From Tetracladium setigerum (taxonomy: Eukaryota > Ascomycota > Leotiomycetes > Helotiales), in contig PZJY01000003.1 in NCBI GenBank assembly GCA_031472005.1, forward strand, positions 2,356,001-2,420,000: 64,000 nucleotides of DNA, read 5' to 3'. This document shows, one piece after another, positions 50,001 to 58,210 of the stretch; position 1 is the stretch's first letter, and each line of letters begins with the position of its first letter. A program made the position numbers and the translations under genes. Below the pieces are notes generated by a model, which did not search any database, had not been told where the DNA came from, and saw only the letters and a program-made list of their open reading frames with translations.

Positions 50001-52242
50001 GATCTCCGAGACGAACAAGGGCGCTGACTCACTGGCTCTGAACGCACTCTCCCAATGCCGCGCACTTGGCTTGAAAAACATCACAATTATCCGAGTCGGA
50101 GCCCTCCAGATCGAAATGCAGAAGTTTAGCGGCGGGCATATTCCATACACCTTCGTTAACAAGATGCTCGACATGGAGATAGATCTGGCTACCTTCACAT
50201 CACACATGTTCTTAGCATCAAAAGGAAAGGAATCTGACACCTTGAGGAAGCAGGGTGATAAGCGTTTCGCCGATAACTGCAGAAATCTCTATCTTCACGA
50301 CGCAATGCTCATTGAGTACAACGATCACATTGATGACACCTACGCCCCTCTGCACGCAGCCCTCGAAGATTACAAGGACAACGGCGAAGAAGCATCAGTC
50401 ACAGTCGCTCAAATTACCTCTATGATCAAAGTCCTCGCAGCAAACACACTGGGGACTGCACACATTGTATGCACAACATCAGCTCAAGCCCTGCGTAACT
50501 TCGTTCAGACCGCGTTCAGTGTGCCAACCTTCGTACTCGAGGATGAGGCAGGCATCAGAGCCCCCACAGTGTCAATGGCTATCATGGGTGCTTATAAGCC
50601 CCGCGTCTATATCTTGAACGGAGACATTCGTCAACCTGGTCCCCATGATGAGTTTGAGGAACACGCCTACTTCTGGGCCCCATTCAAGGAGTTCTCCAAG
50701 TGCTCAATCCTTGAGCGAGCAACAGCCCTTGGAGTTGAAAACGCCATGATTCTTGATACCCAGAAGCGCATGTTCAACGAACCCCTGGTGAATTTCGTCA
50801 ACGTAATGTGGTACTCGGGAACCCTGATCGACGGCAACGCAGGTAGCAACCCACCTGAAAAGCAATTCGGAAAGATCGTTAACGAGTACCTCTATTGCAT
50901 CGACTCGAATGTGGTAATGCTCAACGTTACTCGTGCTCGACACGAATTCCAATCTTCTGGCACGTCAGTCACTAACGATGGCCATATCATGCTCATTCTG
51001 AATTGGGCTAGAGTCGTTAAACGCTTCTTACAAGCTGTTAACGAGACCACGCGTCCTGAGAACGACTCCATACCCGATGACGTCTACGAGTTGCTTAGAG
51101 CCTTGCCCAAATTCGACACATCCAGGCTGCGAGTTGGGATTCTCTCCTATTACAAGTACCAATCAACACGTCTCAGCGCGATTCTGAAGGCAGAATTGAA
51201 CGATGACCGCTTCTGCGCGATCACAACCAAGGTATCTCAAGGAGAAACCTTCGATTTTGCGCTTGTCGATCAGTCAAAGAACGGAAGAATGTCTACCTTC
51301 AACGCTGACAAGTTGCTTTTGCTTGTTGCCTTGACAAGATTCCGTTACCTCCTGACAATCCTCAAACCTGCCAGCTGCACAGACCCCCAGACTTACGGTA
51401 TGCCCGGCTCTCTGCCAAACTCTCTCACGCAACCAGAGCTGCTCAAGAGCAGGAATGACAAGCACATCGTCAAATGGGCCATGCTACACGTCATGCTGAA
51501 TGAGAAGGGTTGGGTCAATGAAATGGAAGCTCCCAAGGTCGTTACTTGCCTTACTTGTTCCCAGATCGGTCACGAAAAGGAGGAATGTGGCATGAAGAAG
51601 GCCATGTCGATCTGCCCAGTATGCAACACCACGGACCATGGGCTGGCAGACTGCGAAGTAGCCAGCGCTGAGCAAGTGGCACAGGGTTTCATTGATCCAA
51701 AGACTAAGGCTGAAGACGGCAAAAACAAGAACGGCAAGACCTGTGATAATTGTGGATCGGATTGTCATGTCAAGCGCGAAATGATCATCTGCATCAATTG
51801 CAAGGCGTGTGGTCACAGTGTACGAACCTGCCCAGCAAAATTGATGGTCGAATGCCGCAAATGCTCTCAAATTGGTCATCTCTCAAAGGACTGCCCAAAC
51901 ATCCAATGCCGCAAGTGCTCCGAACTGGGTCACCTCGCTAAGAACTGCCCCAACGTCAAGTGCAACAAATGTGATGAGGTCGGTCATCTCGGAAAGGACT
52001 GCCCAAATCCAAAGTGCAATCACTGTTCTCTGACAGGTCACGAAAAGAAGGATTGCCCTCAATACATCGCATGGAAGGCCAAGAACCTGAAGCCCCGCAC
52101 CCTTGAGTTCTCTTACCACGGACAAGTGAACACCACCGCCAGCGCATCCAATCCATCCACTGGCAAGAACAAGACTCCTGGGACCCAGCTCGAACTTCCT
52201 GACAAGCCTTCCACATTCAGCGACCGTTGCTGTGTTCAATGA
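47029..52242 (+). CDS. ORF3: UPF1-like SF1 helicase with N-terminal repeats and CCHC zinc knuckles
   Basis: 1737 residues, uninterrupted; start ATG 47029 (MTNLPTELEPG, context CACCATGA). In order: an acidic repeat block (residues about 14-165), a second repeat block (about 240-340), an acidic region, a region of about 480 residues including a beta-barrel-like insert (GDRLAATFIDF..WQGVVVEGD), and a superfamily 1B helicase core. Helicase motifs: Walker A as GVVAAAKTTT (963-972), with the usual GxGKT glycine replaced by Ala but Lys-Thr kept; Walker B LEDEAG (1170-1175); motif III NGDIRQP (1197-1203); motif IV DTQKRM (1243-1248); motif V SQGETFDFALV (from 1403); motif VI VALTRFR (1433-1439) with the arginine finger. 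From 1507 on there are seven canonical CX2CX4HX4C knuckles and one imperfect. No signal peptide or membrane helix, so not an envelope protein. An RNA-binding/remodelling role is inference. Zinc knuckles and element-like base composition suggest long residence in the element. Confidence 0.88.
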   Translation: MTNLPTELEPGDPGPDAIVNTDLSPSAADAAQDPGPDAAVSTDLSPSAADAAQDPGPDAAVSTDLSPSQDSGPDAAVNTDLSPSAADAAQDPGPDAAVSTDLSPSQDSGPDAAVNTDLSPSAADAAQDSGPDAAVNTDLSPSAADAAQDSGPDAAVNTDLSPSAADDARDYGDGYLGDDDDDEEFTDPFPEMTPAQLIKARYQSISDALGGRVHVTPLANNQEASSDATAQTWSQQAEPATTTWDQQAGAAATTWDQQANSAVPTWDQQAGAAATTWDQQANSAVPTWDQQAGAAATTWDQQANSAVPTWDQQAGAAATTWDQQADSAVPVCNQQATFAIPVWEQQADGQEAGSGAEPNEEEEEPFIEPEVDINEAAEEPTEDWDEADLEANTNLIAEQAIKLLAVKADERFPQVAQAPVQQVTAIAFDDVTFGSTHQMTCLGVQPKVHTVARITPYFSNGINSYIKIFFQSARKMDDEDTPVPEKINPYGHQTHKLYIIAAAQGLANLSINDLSEQTVTKCLRDQYPDWQTLSESMSVLSFDLDVSQWCLSHTSVPVLFTDELQRNVESLSSFLLQKSSNAHIEAKLQVQCIVKKSFAGFWNKFIAKWAIDCMKNPYLGWIKNSPYAQSMTMGNICEPDERPALDRGLIIARQFTFASSQDMMVPHVYTENDRHLLHQVVQQRIKQHTFTTTMTAIESSRVKASEFDNDEPKLYFGLLCIDGSSLAIPKTGDRLAATFIDFEVPNAVLFVGPDAKKTTNLNHLRDESGDGALKLHAAFDDDDPDDDDDDQQVHINAELHNELLRTWQGVVVEGDREVPGYISVVWSRPRDFRSLAPKDVYVSTVVPTDQKTYLNKAQFLERQTQTTHNIKIKVNSSVQPYKDVIRNFNNFCKPTGSAQDTSAHLSRYLLSFNQALKFPVIDYFKDFAPANWNDLVPEWEQAKKLAFHNSLSKIQHGLLIILGVVAAAKTTTSTMTCVLPLAKDTAFRSLMISETNKGADSLALNALSQCRALGLKNITIIRVGALQIEMQKFSGGHIPYTFVNKMLDMEIDLATFTSHMFLASKGKESDTLRKQGDKRFADNCRNLYLHDAMLIEYNDHIDDTYAPLHAALEDYKDNGEEASVTVAQITSMIKVLAANTLGTAHIVCTTSAQALRNFVQTAFSVPTFVLEDEAGIRAPTVSMAIMGAYKPRVYILNGDIRQPGPHDEFEEHAYFWAPFKEFSKCSILERATALGVENAMILDTQKRMFNEPLVNFVNVMWYSGTLIDGNAGSNPPEKQFGKIVNEYLYCIDSNVVMLNVTRARHEFQSSGTSVTNDGHIMLILNWARVVKRFLQAVNETTRPENDSIPDDVYELLRALPKFDTSRLRVGILSYYKYQSTRLSAILKAELNDDRFCAITTKVSQGETFDFALVDQSKNGRMSTFNADKLLLLVALTRFRYLLTILKPASCTDPQTYGMPGSLPNSLTQPELLKSRNDKHIVKWAMLHVMLNEKGWVNEMEAPKVVTCLTCSQIGHEKEECGMKKAMSICPVCNTTDHGLADCEVASAEQVAQGFIDPKTKAEDGKNKNGKTCDNCGSDCHVKREMIICINCKACGHSVRTCPAKLMVECRKCSQIGHLSKDCPNIQCRKCSELGHLAKNCPNVKCNKCDEVGHLGKDCPNPKCNHCSLTGHEKKDCPQYIAWKAKNLKPRTLEFSYHGQVNTTASASNPSTGKNKTPGTQLELPDKPSTFSDRCCVQ
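47068..47530 (+). repeat. 63-bp tandem repeats encoding an acidic 21-residue unit
   Basis: Copies of the unit DPGPDAAVSTDLSPSAADA (plus AQ), with V(S/N)TDLSPS as the constant core. Some copies lack the SAADAA part, and the last decays into ARDYGDGYLGDDDDDEE. The copies are nearly identical at the DNA level, so copy number is expected to vary between element copies. Confidence 0.9.
47749..48047 (+). repeat. 66-bp tandem repeats encoding TWDQQAGAAAT / TWDQQANSAVP
   Basis: Alternating 11-residue units, about four paired copies, ending in degenerate units with VCNQQATFAIPVWEQQ. Strong bias creates long but meaningless antisense frames on the minus strand. Gln/Ala/Trp-rich composition suggests a flexible or self-associating segment. 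Confidence 0.9.
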
Positions 52243-52300
52243 GATGTTATTGAAGAAGGGAGATGAACATGAGGCACGGAACACATACGGGGAGGAAAAG

Positions 52301-52370
52301 AAACGCACTCTGGCGCATAGAACAAGTATTACTTATGGCATGAAAAACGCACTCTGGCGGACAGAACAAA
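52301..52370 (+). repeat. Two imperfect 26-bp repeats before the polypurine tract
   Basis: AAACGCACTCTGGCGCATAG at 52301 and AAACGCACTCTGGCGGACAG at 52345, each followed by AACAA. They lie in the 3' untranslated part of the element between ORF3 and the 3' LTR. Confidence 0.7.
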
Positions 52371-52426
52371 TTGCTAGCGATTCCATTCCACTCCTTGCTT
52401 ACCTTCGATCCCCGGAGAGATCGTTT

Positions 52427-52439
52427 GAGGAGGAGGGCA
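52427..52439 (+). other. Polypurine tract
   Basis: GAGGAGGAGGGCA directly abuts the 3' LTR, the expected position of the plus-strand primer. Confidence 0.8.
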
Positions 52440-52649
52440 TGTTATGGGAGGAATGCGCTAGACTAGATACGGATAGATGACTCAGCATCATCGTAGTTAG
52501 CATCATAGGAAGAGAGCTTCTCTCTCTCCCTTTTACACTTAGATTAGACGAATACAATGCACTGAACACAACCCTCTTGGTTGCTCCTAGGTGTCTTTTC
52601 TCTCACTTCCCTTCTTCTTCCTGCATTCAAGCTGGCCGCGGCCACTACA
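52440..52649 (+). repeat. 3' LTR (210 bp)
   Basis: Identical to the 5' LTR at 39553-39762 as far as I can compare by eye. Followed by the CAAAA duplication. Confidence 0.95.
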
Positions 52650-52654
52650 CAAAA
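52650..52654. repeat. Target-site duplication, right copy
   Basis: CAAAA, matching 39548-39552. Confidence 0.95.
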
Positions 52655-54458
52655 TTAAGAAGGCAGTCAAGAAGGTATTTTGTAGCATTTGTTGTTTGTT
52701 AGGTTCAATTTGCTGATTGGCTTCCTCCTAGGTCACAACGGCAGTCAAGACAGCTGTGACAGCAGTTAAAGAAGTGGTCGAGACAGTAGTTGATAAGGTT
52801 GTTGAAGTTGCCAAAGTCGTTGCTGACAAGATTGCCGAAATCACAACACTTGACAAGAATATTAACATCGACTTCGACTTCGACACCAAACAAATTGGAA
52901 GTGTAGTTACTACTCCATTCGACGATGCACCAGGCTACAAACTCTTCAGTGCCAAAACTAAGAGTGGAAAAGGAACCTTCGAGGGGTTCTGTGTCGACTG
53001 CGGTATTGAGGGAGACTTCAAGATTGGAGGCAAGTTTGTGTTTATCTTCTCTCGTCTCAAGTTGGAGGAAGGATTCGTCACAATGCGAGGAGAGATGGGC
53101 GCAGCACTGCAGCTTGGATTAGTAGGCAGCTTTGGCTTCGAAAGTTCCAAGGACAAGAACGCTACAACGGTCAACAAAAACGGAGAAGTATTCGTGACGG
53201 GCGTCGAAAAGCCAGTCGGAGTTTTGCCTATCACTCCATTCCAGATTCCTGGAATCTTCAGCTTTGGACCTCAGCTTAAGCTGGATCTCGGTGTTGACGT
53301 GGAATTGGAGGCCGAGGGAAAGATTCTCATGGGAGTAAGAGCAGACTGGCCAAGTATAGATGCAAAAGTCGATTTCGTCGATAAGTCCAAGTCGTCGGCT
53401 TCCGGATTCAAACCCGATGTCACCCCGGTTTTCGAATTCGAAACAGAAGCCAAATTAACTGTAGCTCCATTTCTAAAGTTCTCTGCCGGAGTGGGAATCC
53501 AATTCTTCAATGGAAAATTCGGAGCTCAAATTGCTTTGGTTGATAAACCAAGTCTGCAGATGACTGCCGGAGCTGGGTTCAGTGGTAGCTTAGAGAAAGG
53601 TTTCGTCTTTGGCACAGGTGATTGCAGGGGAATTGAAGTTGGCATATCGCTCCAAAACGAAGTGTTCGTCGAGGTTTTCGGAGAAGAATTCCCTATTACG
53701 ACGTCAAGTTTCGAACTCCTAGATAAATGCATCAAGTAAGTTCCCTAGGTTTTCACTCCAGATTTTGTTCATTTAGTTTCAATTGTGACTAACCTCAAAT
53801 CATCAATAGCATTGGACTGAAGGCACGTGAGGTCTACCCAAGTACATCGCCACTGAGACGAAGAGCCATCGGTGACACGACTTACGAAGGCGGATACGTG
53901 AGCCAGATTTCAACTCGAGACAGCAACAACACTCTCCTCATGAGATACTCTCCAAACGGCAACACCTACGGTGTTCCAGCCTGGAAGAAACCTGATCAGG
54001 CCGGCCAGGAATGGACAAGCTGGTTTGCAACTGACGTTTCAGGGGCCTATATCACTGGTGACTCTCATGGTCGCTTCTTCCACGGATACCGCGATACCAT
54101 TTCCGCCATGGGTATTTCTCGAATTCGTCTCCACTTGCCAAATGAGATGCCAAAGACTGCTCAGTTGATGGTTCTGCCCAACTATATCGACGACAAAGAC
54201 ACGACCGGCGATAAGGTTCCGTATTTGATGGTTTCCGATCTCGGTGGTGAGGTTTTCTTCCCTATCATGTGCATGTATACCAACAAGGCGGTGTATCCCA
54301 AGATGTTCCTTGCCAATGATACAACAACTGGTGTCAATATGTTGATGAGCAACACGCAAGCGGTTATGGAGAGCGTAACAGGTGGTAAGGTTTCGGAGTG
54401 CGGATATATTCCATTGACGAACAACAAGGCTGGGTCGGATATTGATTTATTGGATTGA
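52650..54458 (+). pseudogene. 3' part of the split secreted DUF7029/DUF7223-like protein gene
   Basis: Continues the gene begun at 38479. A short exon (to 52674) and an intron (52675-52731) lead to a Val/Lys/Ala-rich helical stretch (VKTAVTAVKEVVETVVDKVV), then a beta-rich domain starting FCVDCGIEGDFKIGGKFVF, as in the DUF7223-type domain of fungal secreted proteins. An intron (53736-53809) leads to a last exon with ISTRDSNNTLLMRYSPNG and a Met/Cys-containing end (MCMYTNKAVYPKMF..SECGYIP), stopping at 54458. All frames are open. Apart from the element, the gene seems undamaged. The full protein would be about 860 residues, extracellular, function unknown. Separated from its promoter it is presumably not expressed properly, unless driven from the 3' LTR. 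Confidence 0.85.
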
Positions 54459-54647
54459 GATCGTGAAGGAGAAGACGGAGGGTTGAAGGGATGGAGGGAT
54501 ATGTTATAAAGAAGCGAGAAGAAAACTACTGGTAATAATTTGTTCCTTCAATTGTAGACGAAGTTTGTCAATATCAGTCAATATAATTTCTTGGATCTGA
54601 GAGTCTACTTAAGACGATAGTATGTGGATTTTAAGCTTTTCTGGATC

Positions 54648-54712
54648 ACAGTAGCGTAATGGTTAAGACGGGGCGTTCTAAGATTCTCCAAATTGGTTGT
54701 ACCGAGTTTTGG
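54648..54712 (+). other. Degenerate tRNA-Arg-like sequence (tRNA relic or SINE head)
   Basis: TAGCGTAATGG (about 54651-54661) fits the A-box consensus TRGYNNARNNG exactly and resembles the D arm of fungal tRNA-Arg. A TTCTAA anticodon-loop-like string and AGATTC follow, then GGTTGTACC, a poor B box. Acceptor and T arms do not pair, so this is no working tRNA. Confidence 0.35.
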
Positions 54713-54879
54713 AGGGGGGGCATGGTTCTCCCCCTTAGTACATGACTTTGGTAGAGTGTGCTTTCATCTTCGAGAGTTCTCTCTCATCAATTTCGTGTCC
54801 GAGGCATAGTTATTTGATAAAAGCATAGGGATTCAGGAAGAAAACGCCTTATTGTAACGGTCACTATTTCTCGCAAGTA

Positions 54880-55062
54880 AATAGATAAGTCAGGTTAATA
54901 TTCATTAAGAGAGATAAATATATTATAAACATAATTTAAAATAATATTTTAATATTAAAATAATATTAAAATAATAAATATATATTTTAAGTTAAATATA
55001 AAGCTCTTATTTAAAGAAATACTTTTCTACTTATATAAAACTTTTTAATTGTTGATACCCTC
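54880..55062. repeat. Extremely AT-rich tract
   Basis: From about 54900 to 55050 the sequence is almost only A and T (AATATTTTAATATTAAAATA and similar), with a second patch at 55715-55800. TpA-rich tracts next to a transposon suggest RIP-mutated old repeats, but no parent sequence can be recognised by eye. Confidence 0.5.
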
Positions 55063-56034
55063 AAGGTAAAGCTTTACAATATCAAATGGGTGATAACGAA
55101 TATGGAATAAAATAGGTATGCAATTCTAACCAAGTGTCGCGTTTAAAAGGTATATTCGGTCTCTCCTCTTCTCTTCCTACGAAGGGGAGTGCTATCCTAT
55201 ATCTACCTTATTAGTGACTCGTACGAAACCTGATCTACCTGTCTTAAATCATCCTATCTATGCCGTCTCCTTGTGATCACGTACAACCCTCTTCTAGCTT
55301 TAAGGTCGCGAGTCGTGAAACGATATGTAACTGATTGTTCCGACTTAGAGTTGCTACTCTCCCAACCCTTTTATTCTTCTAAGAGTTTACATTGTAAATG
55401 GTAGATGTCGGTCGTGCTGTACTTGAGGAGGCAGCACTAGAGGGGATAAGATACTAAACCAATCAGCTTTCAGAAGGAGTAGCAGCGGCTGACTTTTCAT
55501 AATCAGCAGTTACCAGCGTAAGAATCTAAATGAGGTCGGAAAAGGTGTTCATTCTCGGTAGCCTGCCTGGCCTCCCTATCTAAAAGGGGCGGATTTGCTA
55601 TATATACAGAGAGTGGATGTTGCTGAGCAGGAACGGAAAAACTATTTACCCGGAGCCCAGCTCCCACAACTCCTTTCCTCACCCTCCCCCCATTCATCAC
55701 CACTACAATATTAGACTTAGGCTAATTAATATTATAATATCCTAAATTAATAATTAAATAATACGTAGTAATAGTATGTAAATTAGGGAATATCGCTATT
55801 AACGGCTAAAAGGGTTTTCTGCACTTGCGGACTTCTCGATTATTATACCACTAAAAAAAAAACTATATTGAACGTCGATAGAGGGAGAATACTATTAGGC
55901 AGGGAGCTTCTGCTAGGAATAATAACCTATGTCACGTGACTCGAAGCGCATGATGACTATCACAAAAATCAGCTTTGTATCTTAATTCTGAGAATTAACC
56001 TCTTCTTGGCCAACTATAATAGGTTAAAAAAGAC
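55063..56034. other. Gene-poor spacer
   Basis: No frame of note (largest 66 codons on minus), no recognisable RNA gene. Base composition alternates between AT-rich and moderate blocks, consistent with decayed repeats. Confidence 0.4.
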
Positions 56035-57795
56035 TCAAGCAGCACACGTTTCTAAAGCCAAAATCACACGCTCACAAAATTCCTTTGTCAAGCGAGCCCT
56101 TTCTAGCCCCTCGCTCTCTGGATCTCGTCGCACCGGCGCCTCGCTAGGAGAAGGTATAGGAGACACTCCTTCAAGACCCAGACACCAGAGGATCACAGTA
56201 ACATAAATCTCTCCAACAGTCGCCTTCAGATCCTCGCATTTCTCTCGGATAATCTCTTCCCACTGCGCAGCATCTTCTTCTTTCACGACCTGATTCATCG
56301 GCTCCTTCCACATTGCTAGGTCAAACAGTAAGCAACCAAAAGAGTAAATATCGAATTCTCGCTGGAAGCGGACAGGGCTACTGGTAGTCTGGTCTCGTAG
56401 CTGATGGTGTTGATAGATGTCGAATCTTGGGTGTATGCGCGTCTCAGAGTCATCTTCTAGATATCTGGAGTATTTAAATCCGGATATGAAAGGTCGCTGG
56501 AGGACAGGTCGATCCTGGCCTGCTGGACGTGCTTGTGGTACAAAGAAGAGAATGTTCTCTGGACGGATAGACTGATGGAGCCATAGACTGGTGTGGAAGC
56601 GGAGAATCGCTATTGCGAGTCTTTGCGCGATGAGGAATCGCTGGCCGAGTGGAGGTGGTCGGGATGATTCTTCCATGAGGGTAAGTAACGATATGGGATC
56701 GTAGGCTTTGTCTGCGAAATCGGGGAAGTGGTAGATGATACCGAATCTGGGACATCCAGGGTCGTCATCTTCGTAGAATCCTTGGGCCTTGAGAAGTCTG
56801 GTTCCTTCATCTCTTGTTGTGCTGAGGAATCTGGTGAGGTGGTTGAATACCTTCCGAAGCCGAACATCTGCGTCTACGGTTTTCATATCTGGGAATTCCC
56901 TCCATTCAATGAGTGCTGGTAGTCTCCTGAATTTAATAATTGATCTGTTGTTTATCTCAGATGGATTCCTAACATGTTGGACATCTCTCCTAGGTATTTT
57001 CATTACGATAATTGTCGATTGGGACCCTGGTGTCTCTAATCGATTCCTTGTGGCGAGATCAGCAGCTGCCACAAGGAGTTCAACGGCGCTCTCTGGAGCC
57101 CACTCGATAATTGCTTTTAGAGATCTAGCATTCGCCGCTTTAGGAACAATTATACTTGGAATCATCCCCCTGATAGCCTCGATTTGATTTCTCGTTAGAT
57201 TGAACTCCAGTATATTGTTGGCTTGGTGTAGGATCTGGAGTTGCTCTTCCATAAACTTTCCATCTTCTGCCGCAATTGCCATCAATTTACGCCGAAGCGT
57301 GGCGGAGAACTTGTCCGGGACTTCTTCCCACTCTTTCTTCAGATGACTCTTAAGCTGTCCATCGTCGTTATCATTCGGTGATCCATTCACTGAGAGGGTA
57401 CTCATGGAGATATTGGCAGATGCCCGAGCGCTTTCTTCTGGCGGAGCAACATCAATATCCTGAATATCGTCTTTCTTCAAACTATCCAAGCGGACTCGAA
57501 TTTCTTTCAGGGCCTTTACAACGCTACCCAAAGCCGCAGCGACCACTACCTCAGCTCCTGGTTCCAGAACAATTTTTCTTGGCATTGTATCGACATCAAA
57601 TTCGTTATAGTTGATTCCTGTTCGATAGCCCCAGATCTCGAGCCGTGCTTTCTCAAGCGCGAGGCGGACAAGGAAAGATGTCTTCTGCTCTTCGAAATGA
57701 GATATATCCCCTAGCATCCTCCAGGCTTTGATTGACTCCTTGAAGGTCTGTATCGCAACACTAGAGGCTCCAAGAAGGACTCCTGTGAGATCCAT
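56035..57795 (-). CDS. HeLo-domain pseudokinase (MLKL-like)
   Basis: 586 residues, one exon, start ATG 57795 (MDLTGVLLGASSVAIQTFKE). The N-terminus has the hydrophobic first helix and the following LEKARLEIWG pattern of HeLo domains, as in HET-S and fungal NLR effectors, which kill cells by membrane insertion. A helical linker is followed by a kinase fold with MEESSRPPPLGQRF, LAIAILRFHTSLWLHQ and the C-lobe FDIYSFGCLLFDLAMW. Catalytic residues are lost: the HRDxKxxN loop reads LHQSIRPENILFF, the DFG position reads SGFKYSR, and there is no glycine loop. It is therefore a pseudokinase. HeLo plus pseudokinase matches the layout of animal MLKL (four-helix killer domain plus pseudokinase). Head-to-head neighbour of the kinase-ankyrin gene. 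A cell-death executor role is a strong inference. Confidence 0.85.
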   Translation of the reverse strand: MDLTGVLLGASSVAIQTFKESIKAWRMLGDISHFEEQKTSFLVRLALEKARLEIWGYRTGINYNEFDVDTMPRKIVLEPGAEVVVAAALGSVVKALKEIRVRLDSLKKDDIQDIDVAPPEESARASANISMSTLSVNGSPNDNDDGQLKSHLKKEWEEVPDKFSATLRRKLMAIAAEDGKFMEEQLQILHQANNILEFNLTRNQIEAIRGMIPSIIVPKAANARSLKAIIEWAPESAVELLVAAADLATRNRLETPGSQSTIIVMKIPRRDVQHVRNPSEINNRSIIKFRRLPALIEWREFPDMKTVDADVRLRKVFNHLTRFLSTTRDEGTRLLKAQGFYEDDDPGCPRFGIIYHFPDFADKAYDPISLLTLMEESSRPPPLGQRFLIAQRLAIAILRFHTSLWLHQSIRPENILFFVPQARPAGQDRPVLQRPFISGFKYSRYLEDDSETRIHPRFDIYQHHQLRDQTTSSPVRFQREFDIYSFGCLLFDLAMWKEPMNQVVKEEDAAQWEEIIREKCEDLKATVGEIYVTVILWCLGLEGVSPIPSPSEAPVRRDPESEGLERARLTKEFCERVILALETCAA

Positions 57796-58210
57796 TTCTC
57801 CGAGAATATCTGTTCGTTTGATGTTGAGTCTACAAAGTGATCTGGCGATCTTCCTAGTTCATTCAATCCTGCAAAACGCGTTGCGATGGTACTGTGGCTT
57901 TGTGGAGTCGAGGTACTCCTGCAATACTTCGTATCTCTCAGCTGCTCAGCACACCTCAATGTCCTTTCTCAAATCTCAGCGATGGAAAACAATCGGAAAC
58001 TGTACACTGACTGGTTCTCTGGTGCTTTTCCGTCTTCACAAGTCGCTCTATTACTGGAAGTACAGAATTTTGAGATCATGGATACCTGAAATAAAAATTT
58101 GAAAGTTCAAGAAAACTCGTCAGGAAGGCTGAGATTAGTAAAAAGGAGTTGACATTTCCACACCCGTCCTGTGGCTTGGAGCTGAAAATGCCTCCGCCAA
58201 CTGACGTGGC
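57796..58210. promoter_or_regulatory. Shared divergent promoter region
   Basis: 415 nt separate the start codons of the HeLo-pseudokinase (minus) and kinase-ankyrin (plus) genes. No coding sequence is supported. Shared regulation is plausible because both promoters must lie here. Confidence 0.5.

Larger units (their letters stand above)
39553..52649 (+). mobile_element. 13.1-kb Ty3/gypsy chromovirus LTR retrotransposon with a helicase ORF
   Basis: The full-length element has 210-bp LTRs identical over their whole length, TG..CA ends, a 5-bp duplication, a primer-binding site directly after the 5' LTR and a polypurine tract directly before the 3' LTR. Coding order is gag (40109-42211), pol with protease-RT-RNase H-integrase-chromodomain (to 46580), and an additional ORF of 1737 codons (47029-52242). 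Typical fungal chromoviruses are 5-8 kb, so nearly half of this one is extra. Identical LTRs mean the insertion is recent. The only coding defect is one base missing from a C run in the RNase H region. It sits inside a secreted-protein gene in the same orientation. Confidence 0.96.

Noticed and set aside
47029..52242. ORF3 as an envelope-like gene, suggested by its position after pol
   Set aside because: No signal peptide, no transmembrane segment, and clear helicase motifs and CCHC knuckles instead.
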